From contig NZ_CABPRU010000009.1 of assembly GCF_902459705.1 (NCBI RefSeq), positions 1 to 64,000 on the forward strand: a stretch of 64,000 bases of DNA, written 5' to 3'. Under the pieces are notes generated by a model that was given only the letters and a program-made list of their open reading frames with translations, made no database searches and was not told the origin of the DNA. Every line of letters begins with the position of its first letter. The first letter of the stretch is position 1. This document shows positions 13,676-22,749 of this stretch, piece after piece. Position numbers and translations under genes: made by a program. This stretch comes from Pandoraea terrigena. GTDB lineage: Bacteria; Pseudomonadota; Gammaproteobacteria; Burkholderiales; Burkholderiaceae.

Positions 13676-13737
13676 AGCCTCCCGCGTGGCGCACGCCACG
13701 CACGGATCGGTCAGGTCGCATTCAACATCGACCTCCG

Positions 13738-14982
13738 TCAGGCAAGCCCCGCCGCTCCCACGACAGCGCATAGCGCCACTACGGCAAGCGGCGGCGCCTT
13801 CCAACGCGTCAACAGCACGAACGCGATGGCGGCCACCGCGAAATCGGCCGCGCTATGCACAGCGCTCGTCCACACCGGCGAGTACAACGCCGAGGCCAGT
13901 ATCCCCACGACGGCCGCATTCACCCCCGCAAGCATGGCTGCCGCCGACGCCCGTTCGCGCAACGCCTGCCAATGCGGCAGCGCAGCCACGACAAGCAACA
14001 GCCCGGGAAGAAAGATCCCCACGGTCGCCAGCATGGCCCCAAGCCACGGATGCGCAGGGCTCCCCGATAGCCACCCGAGATACGTTGCGAACGTGAAGAG
14101 CGGGCCAGGTACCGCCTGCGCCGCGCCATATCCGGCCAGGAAGGCGCTGTTCGACACCCATCCCGTCGCCACGGTCTGCGCCTGCAGCAGTGGCAGCACC
14201 ACATGGCCACCACCGAACACCAACGCCCCGGACCGGTAGAAGCCGTCGAAGATGGCCACGGACCGCTCGTCGGTGAGATGCCGAAGGGCGGGCAACCCGG
14301 CCAGCAGCGCGCAGAAGAGGATGAGTGCGATGACGCCCGTCGCATGTGAGATACGGAATCGCGACGGTAACGTCAGCGGTTGCGCCGCCAGTGGATGCCC
14401 CGAGCGCAGCAGCAGAACGCCAAGCCCCGCGCCCAGCACGATCACGATGAGTTGCGCGAACTGGGTGGTCGTCAGCGCGAGCACGGTCATGGCAGCCAAC
14501 GCAATCCCCGCACGTCGCGTGTCGGGACACAGCCGTCTCGCCATGTCCCAGACCGCCTGCGCCACGACGGCGACCGCCACGAGCTTCAAGCCATGCAGCA
14601 CGCCATCGCCCACCGGCCCCCCGAGGTGCGGCGCAACGATGGCAAAGACAAGGAGCAGCAGGATCGAAGGCAGTGTGAATCCGCACCACGCGGCGATGCC
14701 ACCGAGCCATCCGGCCCGCTGAAGGCCAAGGGAGAAACCGACCTGGCTACTCGCCGGTCCAGGCAGAAACTGGCATAAGCCAACCAGATCGATAAAGCTC
14801 GCATCGTCGAGCCAGCGACGCCGCTCCACGAATTCACGACGGAAATAGCCAATGTGGGCGACCGGCCCGCCGAAGCTGGTCAGGCCCAGCATCAGAAACG
14901 CCCATAGCACTTCGAGGGCGGCGCGCGGATGCATGGCAGAGGGGCCGGGGACGGTTTCGATGTCGGTTTTCAAGGGTTTCAA
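13738..14982 (-). CDS. chrA: Chromate transporter ChrA (long CHR family)
   Basis: This 414-residue inner-membrane protein has two homologous CHR halves. The first carries LTSFGGPVAHIGYFRREFV near residue 35, and the second carries GALVFGGGHVVLPLL followed by FLAGYGAAQAVPGP. Two-domain CHR proteins expel chromate driven by the proton gradient and usually give chromate resistance. No chrB regulator accompanies it here, so inducibility is unclear. It is convergent with the acetyltransferase gene. Confidence 0.9.
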   Translation of the reverse strand: MKPLKTDIETVPGPSAMHPRAALEVLWAFLMLGLTSFGGPVAHIGYFRREFVERRRWLDDASFIDLVGLCQFLPGPASSQVGFSLGLQRAGWLGGIAAWCGFTLPSILLLLVFAIVAPHLGGPVGDGVLHGLKLVAVAVVAQAVWDMARRLCPDTRRAGIALAAMTVLALTTTQFAQLIVIVLGAGLGVLLLRSGHPLAAQPLTLPSRFRISHATGVIALILFCALLAGLPALRHLTDERSVAIFDGFYRSGALVFGGGHVVLPLLQAQTVATGWVSNSAFLAGYGAAQAVPGPLFTFATYLGWLSGSPAHPWLGAMLATVGIFLPGLLLVVAALPHWQALRERASAAAMLAGVNAAVVGILASALYSPVWTSAVHSAADFAVAAIAFVLLTRWKAPPLAVVALCAVVGAAGLA

Positions 14983-15301
14983 CGCTCATCATCCAGCAGC
15001 ACGAAGTTCGACATCATAGCGTCGACGCGGTGACCTCGGCATGACGCAAGCTTACGCCACGGCAGCCGCACGCGCCGCCGATCCGCGTTGTTCGTGATGG
15101 CGTCTGGCCTTCGAGGCATCGAGGTCCGTTTCCGAATTTGGCTTCTGAACCCGTGGCAGCGGTGAAGACTGCCACAATCGCCGGTTCGTTTCAGCAATCG
15201 CACGTCCGCGCGCCGCGTTAGCGTTCTCCCCGCCGCTTTGGAAGCTGTCATTCGCGATCTTGCGATGGCACTACGCAGCGGAATTTTCGGAGGAACGCTG
15301 A
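14983..15301. other. Divergent intergenic region chrA / large orphan gene
   Basis: These 319 bp separate two divergent genes. The only clear element is a strong ribosome binding site (GGAGG at 15289-15293) eight bases before the ATG at 15302. No FNR-type box, palindrome or further gene was recognised. Confidence 0.5.
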
Positions 15302-18300
15302 ATGACACGATTGCATCATGCAATGCCGCACCACGCGCATCGACCGGCCGCTCACGCGCACACGACAAGACGGCGCAGCGATCGCGCCGCGTTCGTCGAC
15401 GATTGGCGGGCGAGTATGGCAGTGCCGCGTTGTCAAGCTGTCCCTATGCAGGCACGTCTGCGCGCGAGTCCGCAGACGCTTCAGACGGCCGAAATGGCTC
15501 GCGCGCCGCTTGGTGCCCCCCGCCGCGAGTCCCGCCATGCCGCCTTCGCACTGGGGTTGCTGGCAGTGATTGGTACGACGGGCGTGGTTGCCGCGGCCAG
15601 CGCCCCCGGCACATCCATTGCCGGGGCAAGGTCGATCAGCCGGCGAGACGCCAACATCGAACCCTCCGTGAGCACCGCGCCGATCACGTTGCCGCATTCG
15701 GAGACCGTCTCGGGCATGCATGCGTTGCTGCGCGTGTGGCCCTTGCGCCGCGACGGCGGCGGCGTGATGGCGCAGTGCCTGCCCGCGCCGCACATCGGGT
15801 CGCTCGGCGCCGAGACCGCACCCGCCGACAGCCGCGAAGCGCTGAGAGCGGGGTTGACGGTGTACCGCGGGGAAATCCAGCGCGCCATGGTCGCGCTGAT
15901 TCGACAAGCCGTAGCAGCGTCGGACGCAGAAACGCGTGACGCCTTTGCGAATGCGGAAGTCTTGCGTGCTGGTCTTAAGTCGCTGCTCGTCGAGCACGAG
16001 GCGGGATTGGGTTCACGACCGCCGCGTTCCATTTATGCCGCGTCTCACGCGATTTCGTTGCATCTGAGGCACGAGGGTAGCGTCTGGTTCGAGTTTGTGC
16101 TCTCGCTCGCCCATGACGCGTCTGCCCTCATCACACCATGGCGCCCGTGCAGTTCGAAGAAATCCTGTGCCCAAACGTATGGCCCAGTCCTCTGGGGCGA
16201 GCGCTGGTCGTCGATCCAGTCGCGGATCGGCGAAGGCGATGACGCGGGGTTCGTGCTCGAAATTCCGGGCGCGCCGGTCTGGGCGGGATGGCCATCGCCG
16301 AATTCGTCGGTCCTCGATTCGCCGGACATGGAGGAAGTCGCCGAGCTGCTGATCGACACCGTCGTCAAGCGTGCCCCACGTGACCGACGCGAGCTACCGG
16401 ACGCGTCTTTCGGCGCGCGATCGCGTCGGCACGCGGTAACCGATATCGGTGGTCCAGGCGAGTTGGCCTCGCGCCTGGCGGTGTCCGGGATGGAATGTCT
16501 TGCCGCCATGGTGCGCGCCGAGACACTCCACCAGGACGCCATTGCACTGCTGCAGTACCTTTGGCCGGGCAAACCCATGCCGGCATCCGCGCCAGCCGCG
16601 CCGCAGCAAGCGCCATTACCGAGCTTCATCAAGCATGAGTCGTTCTCCGGTCCCCTGGGCCGTGGCGTGCAATGGTGCCTGCCGCCGAATGTTCATGTCG
16701 AATATCTTCCGGACCTGACGCAGAACGGTGTGAAAGTGTTCGACATCGACGGCGTACTGTACGGTGCGGCGGTGGCGCACACGCGCAAGCATGCGTCCGA
16801 TCTCCGGCCGCTCGAGGACATTCGTCGCGATTGGGCGCCGGGGTCGCTATGCCGCATCTCGCGCGGCGCGGGAATCGATATCGATGGCATGTGTCTCGAA
16901 TGTCACCGCGAGCGTCAGGGCGAGGTCACGGTAACGGAGCAGGGGGCAACCGTCGCGCAGCATCAGGCAATGGCCGCATCGCCGCTCGTACGCCTGCGTG
17001 TCGCCATGTATTCCCGCTTGTTTCAAGCCGCGGATGGCGGTCAAGTGTTTTTTGCGTTCGGGCGTCTGGGGCGTTTGGACGAGTTTGGGACGCCGCACGT
17101 CTCGCCAGACTCGCCACTCGTCGATCCGGCGCTGTATACGCCGGAGCTGAACGGCGAACTGGCCTTCTACGAGCAGCCGACGACGGAGGGGCCGGTCGGT
17201 GGGCGCCGCGTCCGACTCACACTCGGCGATATGTGCATCGCGGCGCCGTTCGGGACATATCGGGACGGCGACGGTGCGCTGCACGGCGTGGTGCAACTCT
17301 CGCGCGACGTCTACTATCGCTTCACTTTGCCCGATAGCGACGAGGGGGAGGCGACACGTCAGGTGCATCTGCACCGTCGTCCGGCGAACCACCGCGACAT
17401 TCGCGCGTACCGGACGGCGCAGCTCCATCGCGCGGCGGCCGAAAACGCGATTGTGCTGCCAACGATCGCCTACGGCGAAGCGCGCACGTTGCTGCAGCTG
17501 TATCTCAAGCTCTGGCACCAGGCCCCCTCGCCGGGGGATGTGTGGCGCGGGCTCGAGGACATTTCGCTGTCGGTCATCGAGGCAAGGCAAGCGATTCGCG
17601 ACCTCACGCAAGCCATCGAGCATCGGGTGACGGCCTCCAGAATGCCGCCGGTGTCGCCCGGCGCCAGCGGATTCTCCCCGCCGCCAGGGATCGATGCCGC
17701 ATTGATGCCGATGTTCAATCGTCTATGGAGCCACTGGCAGTACTACCCGATGCAGGCAGGGGCGTTCACCAATGCGATCGCGAGAGACTTCGTGTCGCGT
17801 CCAGCCCCGCTGGCGGTATGGTCGCAGTTGCCGTTCGTCGGCGACGTGCAAACGACACGCGACGTGCTGTCGATCTTCGAGACGCTGTTTCCCGGCATGT
17901 CGGGGATGCAGGCGCTTGTCGGCGGTACGGCCCGCGCGGCGCGCGATGTCGGTGAGCGCATGCGCCACGTCTCGCGCAACGCGAACATTGCCGTGGCGGA
18001 GGTGACGCTCGCCGACGGTACCAGGACGATCTACTACTGCCTGTCGGGACTCCAGCGCACCGCGCTGCGCACGAACACGCCGAGCGTGCGGGTCGTGGAC
18101 GCAGGCCGGGCGTATGCACGGCGAGACCACAACGTCATCGCGCAACGTCGCAAGGCGGCGAGTTCGGGGCGGGAGGTCGTTTTCACCGAGCCGCCCGAAC
18201 TGCGCCTGGCGATGGCCGATGCCGACTTGCCGACATACAATGCGGCGACGCGCGGGCCGCAGTCCCGGACACTCGACACCGAGCGAATGATCCTGGCGCA

Positions 18301-18622
18301 GATCTATGCGGATCACCCGTTGGGCGAGAACGTCATTCGTTCGATCGTGCTGTGCTCGCGTTTGCCGTTCTGCGATTCGTGCGCCGTCAATCTCGCCATG
18401 GTTCCGTATCACTATCCCGACGCCGAGTTGCGCTTCTACTACGTGGCCCCACCGCCGCGCGAGCGCAGGACCATCGTCGATGCAACGCCGGTGCCCATCG
18501 CGGCGACGGCGCAGGTCCAGGAGGCGGTGCAGACCGTGCCAACAGTGCTCGCGTCGGGGCAGGACAGAAGCGACGCGCATGCCAGCGACGCCATCGATCC
18601 ACACGAGCATTCCAGCCTGTAA
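15302..18622 (+). CDS. Large orphan protein with C-terminal toxin-deaminase-like domain
   Basis: This 1106-residue protein is not a recognised housekeeping family. The start is supported by GGAGG eight bases upstream. Residues 1-79 are rich in Arg, His and Ala, and residues 80-101 form a hydrophobic segment ending in AASA that could be a late signal or membrane anchor. The central 800 residues are unassigned. From about 893 the sequence resembles the BURPS668_1122-type toxin deaminases: a VAEV strand (898-901), D992-T-E994 in place of the usual H-x-E, and the zinc ligand pair C1024-D-S-C1027 followed by YPDAELRFYY. That suggests a nucleic-acid or nucleotide deaminase toxin or effector. No immunity-like gene follows; the next gene is narG. 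The function is inferred and the coding call is firm. Confidence 0.6.
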   Translation: MTRLHHAMPHHAHRPAAHAHTTRRRSDRAAFVDDWRASMAVPRCQAVPMQARLRASPQTLQTAEMARAPLGAPRRESRHAAFALGLLAVIGTTGVVAAASAPGTSIAGARSISRRDANIEPSVSTAPITLPHSETVSGMHALLRVWPLRRDGGGVMAQCLPAPHIGSLGAETAPADSREALRAGLTVYRGEIQRAMVALIRQAVAASDAETRDAFANAEVLRAGLKSLLVEHEAGLGSRPPRSIYAASHAISLHLRHEGSVWFEFVLSLAHDASALITPWRPCSSKKSCAQTYGPVLWGERWSSIQSRIGEGDDAGFVLEIPGAPVWAGWPSPNSSVLDSPDMEEVAELLIDTVVKRAPRDRRELPDASFGARSRRHAVTDIGGPGELASRLAVSGMECLAAMVRAETLHQDAIALLQYLWPGKPMPASAPAAPQQAPLPSFIKHESFSGPLGRGVQWCLPPNVHVEYLPDLTQNGVKVFDIDGVLYGAAVAHTRKHASDLRPLEDIRRDWAPGSLCRISRGAGIDIDGMCLECHRERQGEVTVTEQGATVAQHQAMAASPLVRLRVAMYSRLFQAADGGQVFFAFGRLGRLDEFGTPHVSPDSPLVDPALYTPELNGELAFYEQPTTEGPVGGRRVRLTLGDMCIAAPFGTYRDGDGALHGVVQLSRDVYYRFTLPDSDEGEATRQVHLHRRPANHRDIRAYRTAQLHRAAAENAIVLPTIAYGEARTLLQLYLKLWHQAPSPGDVWRGLEDISLSVIEARQAIRDLTQAIEHRVTASRMPPVSPGASGFSPPPGIDAALMPMFNRLWSHWQYYPMQAGAFTNAIARDFVSRPAPLAVWSQLPFVGDVQTTRDVLSIFETLFPGMSGMQALVGGTARAARDVGERMRHVSRNANIAVAEVTLADGTRTIYYCLSGLQRTALRTNTPSVRVVDAGRAYARRDHNVIAQRRKAASSGREVVFTEPPELRLAMADADLPTYNAATRGPQSRTLDTERMILAQIYADHPLGENVIRSIVLCSRLPFCDSCAVNLAMVPYHYPDAELRFYYVAPPPRERRTIVDATPVPIAATAQVQEAVQTVPTVLASGQDRSDAHASDAIDPHEHSSL

Positions 18623-18987
18623 GTGCGACGCGTGATGGATTTTCCAATCGCTTGACCGTCGTTCCCGGCGCGATGCGCTATATAGAAATGGATATAGCGC
18701 ATCGCGCCGAGACGTGGCGCTGGGCGCACCCACCGGAAACGCGGCGCCGCATGGATAGCACTACAAGAAATCTCGAAGGGTGTTGAGCCAACGCAAAGGT
18801 AGCATGCGACGCGCTTTACATGACGCGAGCGAAGGGGGAATAATCGCCTCGTATTCGAAGACCCGACTGCGCAGTCGTTGCCTTAAGCCGGCGGGAACCG
18901 CCCCCCAGAACACTGGAATCGTGTGGCGTTCCTGCTTTCGCTCGCTTGTCGGCGTTGTCATGTGCCGACGCATGCCAGGGACACGCC
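18623..18987. other. Upstream region of the nar operon
   Basis: These 365 bp hold a perfect 17-bp inverted repeat at the left and the narG leader at the right, with AGGGA before the ATG at 18988. The only FNR-like site is weak (TTGAGccaaCGCAA at 18783-18796, three mismatches). No immunity-type or other small gene was convincing. Confidence 0.5.
18667..18708 (+). terminator. Perfect 17-bp inverted repeat after the orphan gene
   Basis: The arms GGCGCGATGCGCTATAT (18667-18683) and its exact complement (18692-18708) enclose an 8-nt loop, 44 bp after the orphan gene's stop. There is no T-tract, so it may terminate transcription weakly, protect the 3' end, or be a protein-binding palindrome. Confidence 0.55.
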
Positions 18988-21900
18988 ATGAGTCATTTCG
19001 TTGACCGTCTTCGTTTTTTCACGTCTTCGCGCCCTCAGTTTTCCGACGGGCATGGTGCCACGACCGACGAAGATCGCCACTGGGAAGACGCTTACCGTCA
19101 ACGCTGGCAATTCGACAAGATCGTGCGCTCGACGCACGGGGTCAATTGCACCGGATCTTGCTCCTGGAAGGTGTACGTCAAAGGGGGCATCGTCACCTGG
19201 GAAACGCAGCAGACCGACTACCCCCGCACGCGTCCCGACATGCCGAACCATGAGCCGCGCGGCTGCTCGCGCGGCGCGTCGTACTCCTGGTATCTCTACA
19301 GCGCCAACCGCCTGAAGTATCCGCTCGTGCGCAGCGCACTCGTGTCGCGCTGGCGCGACGCCCGCCAGTCGCTCGCACCGGTCGAGGCGTGGGCCTCCAT
19401 CGTGGAAAACGAAGCGTCGCGCCGCGCCTATCAGGCGCGCCGTGGCCTGGGCGGCTTTGTGCGCGCGTCGTGGGACGAGGTCAACGAGATCGTCGCCGCG
19501 GCCAACGTCTACACGGTCAAGCGCTACGGTCCGGATCGCGTGACCGGCTTTTCGCCGATTCCCGCGATGTCGATGGTGTCGTATGCCGCAGGCGCACGAT
19601 ACCTGTCACTGATCGGCGGTGTCTGCCTGAGCTTCTACGACTGGTACTGTGATCTACCGCCCGCGTCGCCGCAAACGTGGGGCGAGCAGACAGACGTTCC
19701 CGAGTCGGCCGATTGGTACAACTCGACGTTCATCGTGATGTGGGGCTCGAACGTGCCGCAGACCCGCACACCAGACGCCCATTTCATGACCGAGGTGCGC
19801 TACAAGGGCACGAAGATCGTGTCGATCTTCCCCGACTATGCGGAAGGGGCGAAGTTCGGTGACCTATGGTTGCATCCGAAGCAGGGCACCGATGCCGCGC
19901 TGGCGCTCGCCATGGGGCATGTGATCCTCAATGAGTTCCACCTGGCCGGCAAGAGCGATTACTTCATCGATTACTGCCGGCGTTTCACGGACATGCCGTG
20001 TCTCGTCCGGATGGTCAAGCACGGCGACGGCTACGTGCCCGAGCGCCAACTGCGCGCGGCCGACTTCGACGGCGCACTGGGTCAACCGCACAATGCCGAC
20101 TGGAAGACGGTCGTGATCGACGCGTTGAGCGGCGACTTCGTGGCGCCGGTCGGCTCGATCGGCTATCGCTGGGCACAAGGTGACGAGGCCAGCAAGGGCA
20201 AGTGGAACCTGCGTGAAGAAGGCCCCGACGGCCAGCCGATCCAGCCGCGCCTCACGCTGGTGGAGGGCCATGACGAAGTGGTGCCCGTGCTCTTCCCCTA
20301 CTTCGGCAACCAGCCGCACGCACATTTCACATGCACGTCGCACGCATCGGTGCAGCGCCGCAACGTCGGTGTGCGCCGTATTCAGACGACCGAAGGCGAA
20401 GTGTTGGTGGCGACCGTCTACGACCTGTTCATTGCGAACTATGGCCTCGATCAGGGCCTCGGCGGCGAGCACATCGCGCACACGTATGACGACGATGTGG
20501 CCTACACCCCCGCGTGGCAGGAAGCGATTACCGGCGTCAAGCGGGAGGACGTGATATCGGTGGCGCGCCAGTTCGCCGAGAACGCCCACAAGACGCAGGG
20601 CAAGTCGATGGTGATCATCGGGGCCGGGATCAATCACTGGTTCCACATGGACATGTCGTACCGCGCGATCATCAACATGCTGGTGATGTGCGGATGCATC
20701 GGGAAATCCGGGGGCGGCTGGTCGCACTATGTCGGCCAGGAGAAGCTCCGACCGCAAACGGGCTGGACGCCGCTGGCGTTCGGACTCGACTGGCACCGTC
20801 CACCGCGCCAGATGAACGCGACGTCGTATTTCTATGCGCACACGGACCAGTGGCGTTACGACAACAGCGATCCGTCGGGACTGCTCTCGCCGCTCGCGGA
20901 CAAGACACCGTTCCACGGACGCCCCATCGACTACAACGTACGCGCCGAGCGCATGGGCTGGCTGCCGACGGCGCCGCAACTGCAAACGAATCCGCTCGAC
21001 GTCGGCCGTTCGCTGCCCGACCCGTCGAAGGCCGGGCAGTATGTGGCGAACGCACTCAAGGACGGCACCCTGCGCATGGCGTGTACCGATCCGGACCATC
21101 CGGACAACTTCCCGCGCAACCTGTTCGTGTGGCGCTCGAATCTGCTCGGGTCGTCGGGCAAGGGGCACGAGTACTTCCTGAAGCATCTGTTGGGTACCAC
21201 GCATGGCGTGCAGGGAGACGACATCGGCAAAAGTCACGGTGCCCGTCCGGAAGAAGTCAAATGGCACGACGAAGCGCCCAAGGGGAAGCTCGACCTGCTC
21301 GTGACGCTGGACTTCCGGATGTCCACCACCTGCATGTATTCCGATATCGTGCTGCCCACGGCCACGTGGTACGAAAAGGACGATCTGAATACGTCCGACA
21401 TGCATCCGTTCATTCACCCGCTCTCGGCCGCCGTCGATCCGGCGTGGCAGGCCCGCAGCGACTGGGAGATCTTCAAGGGCATCGCGAAGCGCTTCTCCGA
21501 GCTGTGTGATGGCCATCTGGGCGACGAGACGGACGTGGTGCTCGCGCCCATCGCTCACGATGCGCCGGGTGAGCTCGCCCAGCCATACGAGGTGAAGGAC
21601 TGGGGGGCGGGACAGTGCGACCCGGTGCCGGGCAAGACGGCGCAAGGCGTGGTCGTCGTCAAGCGCGACTACCCGAACACCTATCGGAAGTTCACGTCGC
21701 TCGGCCCGTTGATGGATTCGCTCGGCAACGGCGGCAAGGGCATCCAGTGGGAGACGCACGACGAGATCGACCTGCTCGGCAAGCTCAACTACCGGGTCTC
21801 GGAGGCCGGCGTGTCGCACGGCCGGCCACGCATCGATTCGGCGCTCGATGCCGCCGAAGTCATCCTCACGCTCGCGCCCGAGACCAACGGCGAGGTGGCC

Positions 21901-22749
21901 GTGCGGGCGTGGCAGGCGCTCGAGAAAGTGACGGGCCAGTCGCACGAGCATCTCGCCGAAGCCCGCGCCGATGAGAAAATCCGCTTCCGTGACATTCAGG
22001 CGCAGCCGCGCAAGATCATCTCGTCGCCCACCTGGAGCGGGATCGAGTCGGAACACGTGTCGTACAACGCCGGTTATGTCAACGTCCATGAACTCGTGCC
22101 GTGGCGCACGCTGAGCGGACGCCAGCAGCTCTACCAGGACCATCCGTGGATGCGCGCGTTCGGCGAGTCGTTGTGCGTCTACAAGCCGCCCATCGACACG
22201 GGCAGCTACGCACACATGCTCGGCCAGCGCAGTAACGGCAATCCCGAAAAGGTGCTCAATTTCCTCACACCGCACCAGAAGTGGGGCATCCACAGCACCT
22301 ACACCGACAATCTGCTGATGCTGACGATGTCGCGTGGCGGACCGATCGTGTGGATGTCGGAGGACGACGCACGGGCACTGGATATTGTCGACAACGACTG
22401 GATCGAGTGCTTCAACGCGAACGGTGCGTTGTGCGCCCGTGCCGTGGTGAGCCAGCGGATCCCGAGCGGGGCCGTGATGATGTACCACGCGCAGGAGAAG
22501 ATCGTGAACACGCCGGGCTCGGAGATCACCGGCACGCGCGGCGGCATCCACAATTCGGTCACGCGCATCAGCGTCAAGCCCACGCATATGATTGGCGGCT
22601 ACGCCCAGTTGTCGTACGGCTTCAACTACTACGGCACCGTCGGCTCGAACCGCGACGAATTCCTCGTAGTGCGCAAGATGAATCGTATCGACTGGCTCGA
22701 CGATACCGCCGACCAGGTGCTTGTGCCCCCGACCGGAGAACGCCAATGA
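18988..22749 (+). CDS. narG: Respiratory nitrate reductase alpha subunit NarG
   Basis: This is the catalytic molybdenum subunit of the membrane-bound nitrate reductase, reducing nitrate to nitrite on the cytoplasmic side. The 1253-residue product has the FS0 [4Fe-4S] ligands H50, C54, C58 and C93, and the molybdenum-ligand Asp222 in YDWYCDLPPASPQ, matching E. coli numbering. The start ATG at 18988 follows AGGGA; an upstream in-frame start is unlike the family. Its stop overlaps the narH start (ATGA). Electrons come from quinol through NarI and NarH. Confidence 0.97.
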   Translation: MSHFVDRLRFFTSSRPQFSDGHGATTDEDRHWEDAYRQRWQFDKIVRSTHGVNCTGSCSWKVYVKGGIVTWETQQTDYPRTRPDMPNHEPRGCSRGASYSWYLYSANRLKYPLVRSALVSRWRDARQSLAPVEAWASIVENEASRRAYQARRGLGGFVRASWDEVNEIVAAANVYTVKRYGPDRVTGFSPIPAMSMVSYAAGARYLSLIGGVCLSFYDWYCDLPPASPQTWGEQTDVPESADWYNSTFIVMWGSNVPQTRTPDAHFMTEVRYKGTKIVSIFPDYAEGAKFGDLWLHPKQGTDAALALAMGHVILNEFHLAGKSDYFIDYCRRFTDMPCLVRMVKHGDGYVPERQLRAADFDGALGQPHNADWKTVVIDALSGDFVAPVGSIGYRWAQGDEASKGKWNLREEGPDGQPIQPRLTLVEGHDEVVPVLFPYFGNQPHAHFTCTSHASVQRRNVGVRRIQTTEGEVLVATVYDLFIANYGLDQGLGGEHIAHTYDDDVAYTPAWQEAITGVKREDVISVARQFAENAHKTQGKSMVIIGAGINHWFHMDMSYRAIINMLVMCGCIGKSGGGWSHYVGQEKLRPQTGWTPLAFGLDWHRPPRQMNATSYFYAHTDQWRYDNSDPSGLLSPLADKTPFHGRPIDYNVRAERMGWLPTAPQLQTNPLDVGRSLPDPSKAGQYVANALKDGTLRMACTDPDHPDNFPRNLFVWRSNLLGSSGKGHEYFLKHLLGTTHGVQGDDIGKSHGARPEEVKWHDEAPKGKLDLLVTLDFRMSTTCMYSDIVLPTATWYEKDDLNTSDMHPFIHPLSAAVDPAWQARSDWEIFKGIAKRFSELCDGHLGDETDVVLAPIAHDAPGELAQPYEVKDWGAGQCDPVPGKTAQGVVVVKRDYPNTYRKFTSLGPLMDSLGNGGKGIQWETHDEIDLLGKLNYRVSEAGVSHGRPRIDSALDAAEVILTLAPETNGEVAVRAWQALEKVTGQSHEHLAEARADEKIRFRDIQAQPRKIISSPTWSGIESEHVSYNAGYVNVHELVPWRTLSGRQQLYQDHPWMRAFGESLCVYKPPIDTGSYAHMLGQRSNGNPEKVLNFLTPHQKWGIHSTYTDNLLMLTMSRGGPIVWMSEDDARALDIVDNDWIECFNANGALCARAVVSQRIPSGAVMMYHAQEKIVNTPGSEITGTRGGIHNSVTRISVKPTHMIGGYAQLSYGFNYYGTVGSNRDEFLVVRKMNRIDWLDDTADQVLVPPTGERQ

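Noticed and set aside
18780-19004. A 74-codon frame after the orphan toxin-like gene, considered as an immunity gene
   Set aside because: It starts at GTG without a ribosome site, is basic and low in hydrophobic core residues, and overlaps the narG start.
19864-22746. A 960-codon open frame antisense to narG
   Set aside because: High GC removes stop codons on the opposite strand; the protein is Arg/His/Val-rich without family motifs, and narG on the other strand is complete.
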